This document shows positions 18,712-29,580 of a DNA stretch of 64,000 bases, piece by piece. The DNA is from Arbacia lixula (taxonomy: Eukaryota > Echinodermata > Echinoidea > Arbacioida > Arbaciidae): positions 2,829,715 through 2,893,714 of the forward strand of contig OZ022597.1 in assembly GCA_963669155.1 (NCBI GenBank). The letters run 5' to 3'. The position numbers and the translations under genes are program-made. A model generated the notes under the pieces. The model was not told the DNA's origin. It did not search any database and saw only the letters and a program-made list of their open reading frames with translations. Each line of letters begins with the position of its first letter. Positions within the stretch are counted from its first letter, which is position 1.

Positions 18712-18810
18712 TACAGAATCGAAGGCTTTCATTCGACCTACTTTACTCTAAAAAATTAATTACAGAATCGAAGGCTTTCATTTGACCTACTTTACTCTAA
18801 AAAATTAATT
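18712..18810 (+). repeat. 49-bp tandem duplication
   Basis: Two near-identical units beginning TACAGAATCGAAGGCTTTCA at 18712 and 18761, with one C/T difference noticed. They lie in the presumed 3' flank of the HINT gene. Confidence 0.9.
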
Positions 18811-19332
18811 TGGGCGACATGATTTATTCAGGATGTTAAAATCAAATTGGTTATTAAAATGCCTCTTTTTGCATTTTTCTTCACTCTTAGACCTATTCAG
18901 AACAGGTCCTAAAAATTTCAAACTTGATACAATGTATTGTAATGTAAAGTAGTGTAAAGTCTTAAATTTGCTTGTTGTCTCTTGATAATGCGTTGAAAAT
19001 CAGTCTGAAATATTTACCACTATTATGTCCATGTCCACTTCAAAAGTAATTCTCTCTCCCACACACAACTCTGTCTTGATGAATATAGAGTTTATGGCTA
19101 AAACGTTGTACCAGTATATGTTTCAAATGAAAGAGCATTAATTTCTCAATGTGTATATATCACCTCTATACTGATTTCGTTGAAGCGAATTAAGTTGTAA
19201 TGATCACTGAGTCTTCAATTTTGTCCACATGCCGAAAATGCCTAAATGTGACTGTTCCTCTTACCCTAAATAATATGTGTTATTTTTTAACATTCATTTG
19301 AACATACATTCCATTTGACAATATACATATGA

Positions 19333-19566
19333 TTAAAGGGAATATACTACTGGGAAGACAAAAAAGCCTTCAAAAGGTGATCGTGAGCAATCTTCTTGCC
19401 AATGGTTTAAATTCATGTATTATCCATTTTAAAAACTTGCTAAAAGTTATTTGCCCTCATATGATCCAAATTTGGAGTAGCCAGTGATTAAATCACAAAT
19501 CCTCAAAATGTTTGGCCCAAACATTTTTGTCGTTTTTGTCTTCTCAGTACAGTATATTCCCTTTAA
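19333..19566. mobile_element. Foldback MITE, family A, copy 3 (right arm deleted)
   Basis: Begins TTAAAGGGAATATACTACTG and ends CAGTACAGTATATTCCCTTTAA, with the family motifs GGTGATCGTGAGCAATC and AAATTCATGTATTATCC. The stretch that should form most of the right arm is missing: ACATTTTTGT joins CGTTTTTGTCTTC directly. Confidence 0.8.
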
Positions 19567-19724
19567 AGAAAATAATATTGCCACTTTGAAATCCAACAAA
19601 TTTTCAATTTTCGTTTTGGCAATGAATGATATATAATGTATTTGTATGAACCTAGCATGATTTCGAAACAAGTTATCTGTAGAAATGGCTCAACATGAAA
19701 CTGACGAATGGACGAATGAAGGGG

Positions 19725-19966
19725 TGCTAATGCACTTTGGTATCCCACATATATAATGCACACAATGGGGACGCTGCAATACTGATTGTCGTCGGCAGAA
19801 AGTGACCTAGAAATTACTTTCTTGGACGAACTAAGCAGCAAAAATTTTGTCTAGAGTTGTTAGGGTCAAGGTTAGGTTTAGAATTAGGTTTAGGGTTAGG
19901 GTCATGGTCAGGGTTAGGTTTAGCGTTAAAATTCATAAAACTAGTGGGATACCAAAGTGCATTAGC
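19725..19966. mobile_element. Foldback element enclosing GGGTTAGG-like repeats
   Basis: A 23-base terminal inverted repeat: GCTAATGCACTTTGGTATCC CAC at 19726-19748 and its exact complement ending at about 19966. The right half contains several GGGTTAGG/GGTTTAGG variants (19859-19925). Confidence 0.8.
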
Positions 19967-21125
19967 AATGAAAGGGGGATGAACTGATGTTGGCATGACC
20001 AATCATTAGCAATTTTTTAGATAATGTTGCTAATCCTGTTTACACATTTTTCCTGATATAATTTTCAAATATATATTCCCCTAATTGCATTATGTTGTAC
20101 TATGATTGTGACTGTGACAGGTGGGGTTATGTTTGATTATGAAATATGGATATAAGGTATACCATCAACGATGTGTAATTACATAAAGTTGATTAATTAT
20201 ACGTGTACTGTATAAGTCTATTAAAAAAACACCATTCCTTTAATGTAAGCAACAAAAGTGAGAAGGGTGAAATGCTGGAACAAAGAAATAGGATACTGAT
20301 GAAATGAGCTATTCTACAGTAAGCAAGAGTGATCAAGTATTTTTTTTTAAATATTGATTTTCAAATGTGCTACTGCTTTCTTTGTAGAACAGGTAAAAGT
20401 ACATGTATGATTGTGGCCATTTTCATGAAACCGTATTATGCCTAGTTCGTTGCTAAAGCGCAATCACTAATATGCATTTTTAGTAATTTATTAGGCTATT
20501 CAGGTTTCATTAATATGGCCCCTGATCTTTATACATGTAATTTGCCTCCTTAGTCGGCCTGGTTACATAATTACATTAACATCACTCTTATGAAAAGGTG
20601 AGAGAAGGGTTCAGGGGTGATCTAGCCCCCGCAATACCAGACAGGCAGTAAATTTGATCTTTGAAAGAATTATGTGATATGGTTATAGCCTGAAAGATAG
20701 AAATGTATATGTCGTGCACGATCTACTTTTCTTTAGTAAAATTATGGAAAGCAGTAAAATGAGCATTGGAGGAAATTATTGTTTTATGTTATTACAGCAT
20801 GCCATGTCAAATAAAGCATATTATTCAGGATAGATTAGTATTGATGACTGATTGGTTGAATGCGGTCACATGTCAGCGAGACAAGTCGCTATGTTGCCCG
20901 CTGACGTCATTTTGCCAGTCAATATATGCACTGTACCGGGTATACTCTACCGGCCTAGTCTCTGTGTGTATTTGATACGTTGTGTGTGTGTTTAACCACA
21001 CAGCCACATGCAGTGGGTCTACCAACGCGACACATTTTACTCGTATGTTAGACTAAATACGTTCGGTAGACTAACCTGAATAATATACATGTATCAGATG
21101 TTGGCTTTGTTGTCGTAAACATTAC

Positions 21126-21246
21126 AACATGTTTAAACCTCGGGGTTTTGCACTGCTGCTTCGGGAACAAGTAAATCCCTCGTCTTTGGCTCGTGAATTA
21201 TTTACGTTCCCTCAGCGCAATGCAAATCCCCTCGGTATAAACATTA
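21126..21246. mobile_element. Small palindromic element
   Basis: The left arm GTTTAAACCTCGGGGTTTTGC ... GGGAACAAGTAAAT pairs with the right arm ATTTACGTTCCCTCAGCGCA ... CCCCTCGGTATAAAC. About 120 bases, non-coding. Confidence 0.8.
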
Positions 21247-21966
21247 TGTGATGATTCCTCCAGCGGCAACCAACATCCGTATCATAGGAGCTATGACTTT
21301 CGGGCATGATTACGAAAAGCTTTATATCATTACAGATATGATCTATAACATGATTTTGTTATTTTAATGTGTTATGCATCTCATTTCACAAATTAAATGT
21401 AATCACACATTGTTGTTTAACATTACATTTAGCGAAGTTTGATAGTTGTGTTTTAAAGTGCGTGATTGCCTGATGTGTTTTTTTTTGCTTCCATTCTACA
21501 TACACATGTATACCACTTAACCATAATCTTGACGTGTTATGCTTTTTCGACAATACAATGAAATGCATTTTAAAAACAATACAGGCGCCAATAAGAAATG
21601 TTGAAAGATACCAAACGTGCTTTTCTATAGACAATTGGACTTTTCATACGTGGTTGCTAAACAGCTTGTACTGTATTTCTTTTAATGTTCCTTTTCCAAT
21701 TTTCTCCGTCCAATGAAAAGCACTTATTTCCGAATATGTTTTTCCCTTTAAGCACATACCACCATATAAGCATTAACAAGAATAAAGAGAAGAAAAGTAG
21801 GAAAGTTGAACGTTTGTACAAAAATAGCCACGTAAAAAGGAAATCATTTTAGTTCCCAACCCTTTGTGTGCCACACGTGTCCCTTTTCGCAAGTAATATA
21901 CATAAATCCACTGAGATCATGTGACGTTACACAAATGAACCCAGTATATTCTTGCTGCCCCCCTCC

Positions 21967-21967
<1 letters not shown>

Positions 21968-22025
<58 letters not shown>

Positions 22026-22052
22026 CTATATATCTATATATATATACATGTA

Positions 22053-22120
<68 letters not shown>

Positions 22121-22129
22121 CACACACAC
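21968..22129 (+). repeat. Compound (CA)n(TA)n microsatellite
   Basis: ACAC run 21968-22004, then TATA with ATCTATAT variants to 22120, then a short CACACA. Confidence 0.97.
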
Positions 22130-22484
22130 TACGGCATTATAATAATGATTATAACAATGCATTATAATAATGCATTCTAATAATGCGTACTTAAGTGTCT
22201 GTTACATGAAATTAAAATATTTTATAATGATTTTACACTTTTGAAGTTACAATGAAGAAACATTGCAGGCAGAGCCAGCCAAACCATCCTGCTCTTGTAA
22301 TCAACTTTTTCAAGCACGGCACTTGTACAAAACGTGATTTATCTCATTGCTGCGCTTTTCTAGGTCACCCAAATTAAGAAACCCAGAAGACAGGGTGACA
22401 AAGTGAGGAACATTTTGGTGTAAGATTCGTACGCATTACTTCTAGATTTAAAGCAATTTTAAAACCCTTTTAAAGCTTTATAAT

Positions 22485-23027
22485 ATGATCAAATCAGTGA
22501 AGTCACGGTCTTGCGACGAATCAACTAAATCTCTGATTCCAAAAGCACTCTTGCGAGATGTAGATCTTGCGCCACCTGAGGTGTTAAAGTTGCTTCCATG
22601 TAAATGTTCAACCAACGAACCTTGCAGTAGTCAGAGGTGTAGTTATCATGAAGGACACTTGCCGTGTACTTTCTTTGGAGTACTCTGACTCCAAAAGCAC
22701 TCTTGCGAGATGTAGATCTTGCGCCACCTGAGGTGTTAAAGTTGCTTCCATGTAAATGTTCAACCAACGAACCTTGCAGTAGTCAGAGGTGTAGTTATCA
22801 TGAAGGACACTTGCCGTGTACTTTCTTTGGAGTACTCTGACTCCAAAAGCACTCTTGCGAGATGTAGATCTTGCGCCACCTGAGGTGTTAAAGTTGCTTC
22901 CATGTAAATGTTCAACCAACGAACCTTGCAGTAGTCAGAGGTGTAGTTATCATGAAGGACACTTGCCGTGTACTTTCTTTGGAGTCTGTCATGCATGGTC
23001 AAGCTGTCAACACGGATGTAGAAAATG
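22485..23027 (+). pseudogene. 152-bp tandem triplication carrying a cysteine-rich reading frame
   Basis: Three near-identical units start at CCAAAAGCACTCTTGCGAG: 22539, 22691 and 22843. The + frame of a unit reads LLRDVDLAPPEVLKLLPCKC then STNEPCSSQRCSYHEGHLPC. The Cys spacing (CxC...C...C...C) resembles the cysteine-rich tails of some invertebrate transposon-associated or uncharacterised proteins. The frame is broken at each unit border: unit 1 ends with a stop at 22686-22688, and only the third unit runs on into unique sequence (GVCHAWSSCQHGCRKWGR, stop). I do not recognise the parent gene. A dead duplicated exon is the likely reading. Confidence 0.5.
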
Positions 23028-23860
23028 GGGTAGATGACGAGAAGAAAGAGGTTTCTTATGAAGTAAAGAGTGAAACTGACTTGATGATGGAGTGAATACT
23101 GGGTGTTTGTTGAAGATAGACAGGTTAGTCGTAGCTGTACATGTATGGTGTGCATTGCAGCAAAACATTCAATAGCATAATCAATATGCATAATTGTCGT
23201 AAAAGTGACCTGTTGTGCCAGATGTGGGATTCTATGATGACTTATCCCTTCAAATACTAACAAGCTGGTGTATTTTGCATCTTTCCTTTTCCATGGAATA
23301 TCATTCATAATTCCGATGTATATGGTTATTGGGCGATATGATACAGAATTAGCATAAATATGCATACATAAATAACCAAACCACATTTTGATAGGTCTAA
23401 TCTGAATCAAATGCCCTTTAAGATTGAAGTAGACACTACATTTGCTTTGGCATCCTTTATAGTAATCCTGTTGTTAGCCAAAAATGGAATTTTGGAACTG
23501 GCTGCCCCAATTTGCATATCCGGAATATGCAAATGAGCAAATAATTTTGTCTCTGCCCTAATCTGACTCAGAGACCATGAAAATCGTCGGGTAGACACAG
23601 ATATCATTTATCTTTTCAAATAAGCAAGGTATGTTCAAATTAAGAAATTTCAGCAAAGGCCGTCTTAAATTGCATATTACCCAATATGCCCAAGGGTGCC
23701 AATCTTGCATCATCCAGAATCTTAATCTGCATCATGTGCATACGATTTCCAAGGATAATTACCAAAATAACACTTGATGAAATTTAACGAAACCTGCTTT
23801 AAAGGGTTACTAAATTAGAAAAATAAGTTCCCATTAATCTTTGTAAAATTATCCACTGAA

Positions 23861-24278
23861 AACGAATTTCACATTTGTTTGCCGCAATAAAAACGCACAC
23901 CTCCGGTGACGTCAGAAAAGTAAAAATGCCATAAATGCCAACGGAGTGTACGGAAGTCAACAAGAGACTATTTTCGTAATGAATTAACAACTTTCCCCCC
24001 TAACTGCGTAGTAACGCGTTATTGCATTCACCAATATCTTGTCATTCATATTCAATGGATGGAATGCACTTTGAATCTATTAGATGTTGCTACTCGGACA
24101 AACCTCGGACAAGCTTTGGGTTTCCCATAATAAACGTATTGTCCGAACTGCGTGAATGAAATATTTTATTCACGCCGTTGGCATTTATGGCATTTTGACT
24201 TTTCTGCACTGGAGGTGTGCGTTTTTTCAAATTTTCGTCAAAATTAGCCTTTATTGCGGCAAACGAATATGAAATTCG
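23861..24278. mobile_element. Foldback element, family I, about 85-bp arms
   Basis: The left arm (ACGAATTTCACATTTGTTTG ... CGCACACCTCC ... GCCATAAATGCCAACGG) pairs with the right arm (CCGTTGGCATTTATGGCATT ... GGAGGTGTGCG ... GAATATGAAATTCG). The interior is unique and non-coding. Confidence 0.85.
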
Positions 24279-24312
24279 ATATTTCCACTTGGCATGCTCA
24301 CGAAACATACCT

Positions 24313-24488
24313 CCACACACTCAATACACATGCACAATGACCATTGAGTATCACACCAGTTAATCCACTAGTAACTTCCATCGCAGTGTTATTAATAATG
24401 CATGGAGTTTCTGGAAAAAAAAGACAATGCACAAATGCACAATGGCCATTTTTGTGTTCTGAATAAATTATCTGATACACACTCATGT
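24313..24488 (+). repeat. Dispersed repeat J, copy 1
   Basis: Contains ACAATGACCATTGAGTATCA, CACCAGTTAATCCACTAGTA and GCACAATGGCCATTTTTGTG. The same order of motifs occurs in reverse complement at 60417-60586. The ends themselves are partly complementary (ACAATGACCATTG / CACAATGGCCATT), so this may be a small foldback element. Confidence 0.75.
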
Positions 24489-24604
24489 TCAGATCAATTT
24501 AAACACACATATAAACACACGGGTTACAGTTAACTGAAATACAAGCGTCCAAAATAGACCTTGATAAAGAGAAAGGAGAGAAAAGGAGTTTACATATTGA
24601 TTAA

Positions 24605-25460
24605 TTAGAATAAAGGAGAACGTAGGGAATGTTTTTCAAAGTTTAGTACCGTTTTAGTAGAAGTTCGTGTTTCGTTTCGTGTATTGTATGAGTGGATTTG
24701 ACAGTTCAATTGGATATAATCTTTAAAAGGTAAAGGTAATAAATCTTTATAGCAATTAAACATAAAAACACATATTTGTAGTGAAATCATATCGCATATC
24801 GGTTGTATATTCAATTTGACAAAAAGAGGAGCAGCATGGGATGTATATGGAGAATGGGAAATAATTCGTATAGCTTGTTTTCTGTAACACATTGATTCGG
24901 GCAATATTACATTTACTTGTGAGACCCCAGATTGAAAGACAATAATATGATATAGCATCTTTAAAACATTCCCAGGAAGACATTGTAATGTACATAAAAC
25001 ACCTATATTTCTTGCAATAGTATTGCACAGTTGAGATACATGATAGTTCCATGATAAATTGTCGTTGACATTAATTCCCACAAACTCTGAACCATTTGAA
25101 AATTCTCATTTGAATACATTAATGATAAATTGGTATTGTTGCTTACAGTAATAAGCAACATACATTTTTGTTTTTTACCAGGGGCATGTTGCATTTTTCA
25201 TTTATGTATTACTTACCATCAATGGTTACTACCATGGCAACAGCCAATGAACTGTCATCAATACACCTGTTGCCATGGTAGTTTCCATAGACGGTAAGTT
25301 ACAATAATTGAAAACTTATATGCAACATGGCTCAGATAGATAGATACTTGCATCATCTCCAATAGTAAAAAGTTAAGTAATGGGGCGCTCATGGGCAGGT
25401 CATGAGAAAAAGAAGCTGTTCCAGCATAGAGCCCTGGGGCACTCCACATGAAATAAATTT
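24605..25460 (-). pseudogene. Decayed non-LTR retrotransposon reverse transcriptase (CR1/Jockey-like), interrupted by a MITE
   Basis: Read on the minus strand from right to left. Near 25450-25395 is ISCGVPQGSMLEQLLFL, the conserved RT motif SGVPQGSxLxPLLF. About 60 bases further on, in a shifted frame, is GDDASIYLS, the catalytic x-x-DD block. The frame then breaks at the inserted palindrome 25181-25332. Downstream, 25081-24605 encodes FVGINVNDNLSWNYHVSQLC (across a frameshift), KMLYHIIVFQSGVSQVN, CYRKQAIRIISHSPYTSHA and HSYNTRNET, typical of the C-terminal thumb/tail of CR1-, Jockey- or L2-like LINEs. Several frameshifts make it inactive. The clade is uncertain. Confidence 0.8.
25181..25332. 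mobile_element. GTTGCAT-type palindromic MITE, family C, copy 2
   Basis: The left end GGCATGTTGCATTTTTCA mirrors the right end ATATGCAACATGGCTC. The inner arms ACTACCATGGCAACAG and CTGTTGCCATGGTAGT pair. It splits the LINE reverse transcriptase around it, so it inserted later. Confidence 0.8.
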
Positions 25461-25593
25461 CGGTTCATGCATCCGTTTACAAATGTAATTTGCTCACGTT
25501 CATGGCGCTAAAAATATAGAACAAGTTGAACTTTATTGTAAATTGCGCTTGGGTCGATATAAAAGGTGCGAGTATGTGTGTACATGTGCATGT

Positions 25594-25594
<1 letters not shown>

Positions 25595-25642
<48 letters not shown>
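25595..25642 (+). repeat. (TG)n microsatellite
   Basis: Nearly pure GT dinucleotides flanked by GTATGTGTGTACATG-like variants. Confidence 0.97.
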
Positions 25643-25644
<2 letters not shown>

Positions 25645-26339
25645 ATTGAGTGTATGTGTGTTGCGTGTCCGTTTTTCTCACTTTCGCACCAACGGAAAGT
25701 GCCTCCTACTTACAAAATGCCATTTTTAAATCGTTCCCTCCCTTATTATTCCATTTGATATGACCTATCAAAATAATCCGCCATGGTCCTTACTTCCGGA
25801 GCAATAGCAGAAATTCAAGTGTCATGAATTCCTTTGGGCACACAGCATATTCATTACTTACGAAATCATCGCTAATCACTTTCTAACCACACTCAAAAAA
25901 TCATCAGTCGGCATTCAAATTCACCATACAGTAGTGCAACCAAAAAGGCCATTTGGCATTCATAATCGCTTTAGAGCAAGCAAATCCGCCACTCAGCATA
26001 CGAATTTGTACATAGTGCAACCAAGTTCGCCCGTGAAACCCCCTTCAGCTATGTTAGAGCATTCAATTCCTCCATTGTGCATGCAATTATACAATTTGTG
26101 CATGCAATTAGGCACACGCAATATATTCTATTTGTCTTATTACTTTTACATGTTTATATATTCTTCCATGTTATGAGCTTACTATGTCCATATTAAGTCA
26201 CCGAAAAAAAATATATCGGATGGCTAAAGGCATATGAATTAACAGAGGGAAAATTTCCTGCCATTTCTCTGTGTTATTTCATGTCTTTTTTTTATGTGAA
26301 AGAGTTCCTTTACATCGGGTTGGGCTGTTGGAGTCCTAG

Positions 26340-27095
26340 GAACTCATTCGACCTCTATCAATCCACCTTGCCAGTGTGGTAGAGTAAGGCACACACCCTT
26401 CATCATTTATGGATTTGAGAATAAAGAGAGGTTGTAACGCCCATGGCCAGAACGGGCCCAGCTCTACAAATAGAGCTAGGAAATCGGTGACTGCTGATAC
26501 TTCTGGTGTCAAGCCAAAGTATGACGAGTTGGGTTTAAAGCCGCAAGGAGGACCCAAATCTGATAGAAGAATCATGACGAGCCATACAGATTTATTGATT
26601 TGTACATATAATGTAAGTACATTGAGAACAGAGGAAGACCTAGATGCTCTCCTGGAGGAAATAGATGATATAACATGGCAATATTGATTAGCTGAAACTA
26701 GGAGACTAGAGAATCTCATCAAGTTATCAAAGTGTGGACATACACTGTTCACAGCATCAGCAACAAACAAGAGTTGCAATGGAGTTGGATTTCTTGTGAA
26801 TAAAGAGGTTGAGGAAAATATCATGGAATATAAAGAAGTATCAGACAGGATAGCTTTTCTGAAAGTACATATTAATAGTAGCCATACAATGAAAATTATT
26901 CAAGCATATGCACCAACTACCAGTCACACAAATGAAGTCGTTGAAGATTTTTATAGTAAAATTGACAACATAATGACAACAGAATCCACAACGTTTACCT
27001 TACTTATGGGTGATTTCAATGCCAAGGTTGGACTGAGAAAGGATGGCGAGGAGAGTGGTATAGGAGGGATAGGAGAAACGAATGAAAGGGCCCAC
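26340..27095 (+). pseudogene. RTE-type LINE, 5' part with AP-endonuclease domain, truncated
   Basis: The + strand encodes MTSHTDLLICTYNVSTLRTE EDLDALLEEIDDITWQY, then a stop, then continues in another frame: LAETRR, GVGFLVNKEVEENI, SDRIAFLKVHINS, IIQAYAPTTSH and LLMGDFNAKVG. TYNVxTLR, the ETR block, YAPT and GDFNAxxG are the ordered motifs of the apurinic-like endonuclease of RTE-type non-LTR retrotransposons. The similarity stops after GIGETNER, near 27090, where a transposase fragment begins on the other strand. The C-terminal endonuclease SDH motif and the RT are absent. Internal stop plus truncation make it non-functional. Confidence 0.85.
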
Positions 27096-27109
27096 AAAAG
27101 GGTCCACAA

Positions 27110-27585
27110 AGACGCAATACGACATAACACCTGTGTGTAGGAACCAGTATGCGTACTGCTCTCTTTACTGCAGCACACGGGAGAATTGCGGACGTCTGGC
27201 ATGTCTGGTACGTCTTTGAGTCTTCATTGAGAACATCATACCACCAAGTGTTCTGGCGATAGTTGATGTGCTCACTGGTGGCTTTTAGGGCATTTTTTGT
27301 CGCAAGTCTTGCTTCATCTCTTCAAGAGTCATCATGGGGTTATCTTGGAGAGACCTCTCTAGTCTTATCTTCATTTCCTCGTCCATCTTGATGTTTCTAG
27401 CCCATCCTGTTGGTAGCTTCTCCGTTCTACCTGTTGTTTTTGAAGGTCATGATAATTGATCGTGCAGTTGAATGCTTGATGCCAAACGTATCAGCCATCT
27501 CCCCATAATCTCTGTCAGCTTCGAAAACCTCAACCAGCCTTACCCTGTCTTCATTACGGATGCGGTTGTATCTTACGTGCGCCAT
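27110..27585 (-). pseudogene. DDE-type (Tc1/mariner/IS630-like) transposase fragment
   Basis: Minus-strand start at 27585: MAHVRYNRIRNEDRVRLVEV and FEADRDYGEMADTFGIKHSTARSIIMTFKNN. This is a helix-turn-helix of the IS630/Tc1 superfamily, with the recognition-helix style GIKHSTARSI. A stop follows (27427), and a shifted frame continues with EKLPTGWARNIKMDEEM, DNPMMTLEEMKQDL, a stop, TIARTLGGMMFSMKTQRR and later QYAYWFLHTGVMS. Typical acidic catalytic motifs were not found before the join to the LINE fragment near 27095. The copy is dead. The superfamily call rests on the domain pattern only. Confidence 0.7.
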
Positions 27586-28037
27586 GATGTACCAGTATAC
27601 GATGTAGAAATGAACAAACTTGATGCCACCTTTTATATCTTTCTCAAATTTAACCCAACGTACACAATACGTTATGTTAAAGGAATTGAAAGTGTAGCAG
27701 TTGTTGGTAATTACGTATTGTCCACCAATGTACATTCTAAAGCTACTGAAAATATAAGTGGAAACCAAAAGATGACATGCAAAGAATGCATTACCGAAGG
27801 AGATGAAATAAATCAATAAATAAACAACTTGCGCCAAGAAGCTGGTGAGGAATAAAATAATTTCCTAAATAAGCCACTGCTTCAATGTAATTTACATTAT
27901 ATTACAAGCATCTGTAAAACATAATGTAAATCGTCCAGTGCAGTTTTATGAATGGTCACTGGTGGCGCACATACCACTGGTTGGGTAAAACAAGTGAAGA
28001 ATGTTTGAATATGTCTTACAAGTCATGTAAATACAGT

Positions 28038-28575
28038 GCTAAATTGAATGCATTAGTTATGAACGTGGATACCCAGCAGCGAAATCGAACGCTTTGTCTT
28101 CAGTCACGTGACCTCCGGTGTTTTTACTTGAGTGCACTATGGCGAATCTGAATTATGTTTTTACACTTTTGAATGCACTATAGCCAAACTGAATGCCCAT
28201 TATGAATTTTTGGCAGCCCTATGGCAATTTTGATTGACTAGTTTGAATGTTTGGTTGCTCTTTAGCGAAATTAAATGAATTGTTTTTACTCTTGAATGCA
28301 CTAAGCTAAATTGAATGCACTAGTTATGAACATGGATACCCAATAGCGAAATTGAACGCTTTGTCTTCAGTCACGTGACCTCCGGTGTTAACGTGAATGC
28401 ACTGGGACGAATCTGAATGATGTTTTTACACTTTTGATTGTTCTATAGCCAAAGTGAATGCCCATTATGAATTTTTGGCGGCCCTATGGCGACTTTGAAT
28501 GATTAGTTTGAATTTTTGGTTGCTCTTTAGCGAAATTGAATGAACTATATATACTCTTGCATGCACTAAGTGAGA
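28038..28575 (+). repeat. 267-bp tandem duplication, two copies
   Basis: GCTAAATTGAATGCA starts both copies (28038 and 28305). Both share GTTATGAACnTGGATACCCA, CTTTGTCTTCAGTCACGTGA and GAATGCCCATTATGAATTTT. Within a unit the phrase (TA)GCnAAnnTGAATGnnC recurs about every 50-60 bases, so the unit is itself an old short-period repeat. Confidence 0.85.
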
Positions 28576-29284
28576 AATTGAGCGGGAAAACCTAAAATAA
28601 TTTGGCTGTGCTTCTGAAGAAAGGACCATTACCGGGTCTTTCCAATCCCCGTCATTCCTTAATGCACCAATATGATTTTCCTTCCGCTTAAATTCCACTT
28701 AACATAGATACAAATATGATCTTAAAATATCGGCTTAGCAAATTGCTTTTTAATAACGCTTCTGTCGGGGAAAGCACGTAAGAAATCTGGAGAGAAAACG
28801 TACAGTTCAAGGTCTCGTGTTCATTGAAAGAAGACACAGCAGGATGCCATCTCGCTATCTCCCACCACGGAAGCTGCTCAGAACTGACAAACAATAAGAG
28901 AAATGCCCTTTCAGAAATTTCGCTCCATTTAGCAATTACTTCAAAAGCACCTACCTGCCGTTGATACTAAAGAAACAACAAACATAGACATCAAATCTTC
29001 AACTCTAACAGTTTAACGTGCACAATCCTAAGTCCTAGAAAAGTTGTTTTAAAGATGCAACGCCTAGATCACATTTTTCATTAAAAAGGAGGGTCGGGAG
29101 ATTTTGCCGTAGAAGGCTTTAAAAGCTTTAAGTTATTAGATTGCGGGGGCTTACTCATATTCTAAAATCGTTTGTTCGGCCTGTCTGCATACTCTAACTA
29201 ATTGACGCAACATCAATAATGTTTACTCATACGAGCTGCATGGGATTGTCTGCGAGCTAACCACAGTATACAAATGATGCACAG

Positions 29285-29415
29285 GTTTGTGTGGGTCAGT
29301 AGGAATTGTGTTCATAAGGTACTTCTGAATTGCCCGAACCCACGAGGCGAAGCCGAGTGGGTTTCGGGCAAAATTCAAAGGTATCGCATGTACACAATCC
29401 TACTGACCCAAAATC
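29285..29415. repeat. Palindrome, part of a dispersed repeat (family K)
   Basis: GTGGGTCAGTAGGAATTGTG ... TGCCCGAACCCAC pairs with GTGGGTTTCGGGCA ... CACAATCCTACTGACCC. The phrase CGAGTGGGTTTnGGGCAAA and the end phrase CATTGCAGAGATCCCTCTTC recur at 38866-38880 and 39014-39036. Copy 1's end phrase is at 29512-29531. Confidence 0.75.
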
Positions 29416-29536
29416 TGATTAAAGGGAAAAATCTCCCCTAACATAATTTACCGGATGCATGGAAAAATCTTGCGTCGGATAATTACCGGATGCAAGGTTA
29501 TGACAAAATCAGATTGCAGAGATCTCTCTTCATCAC

Positions 29537-29537
29537 C

Positions 29538-29575
<38 letters not shown>

Positions 29576-29580
29576 CCATC
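29537..29580 (+). repeat. (CAT)n tail of the minus-strand LINE
   Basis: About 14 CAT units. On the minus strand this is (ATG)n and directly follows the LINE reading-frame stop, as expected for the short tandem 3' tails of RTE-type elements. Confidence 0.9.
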
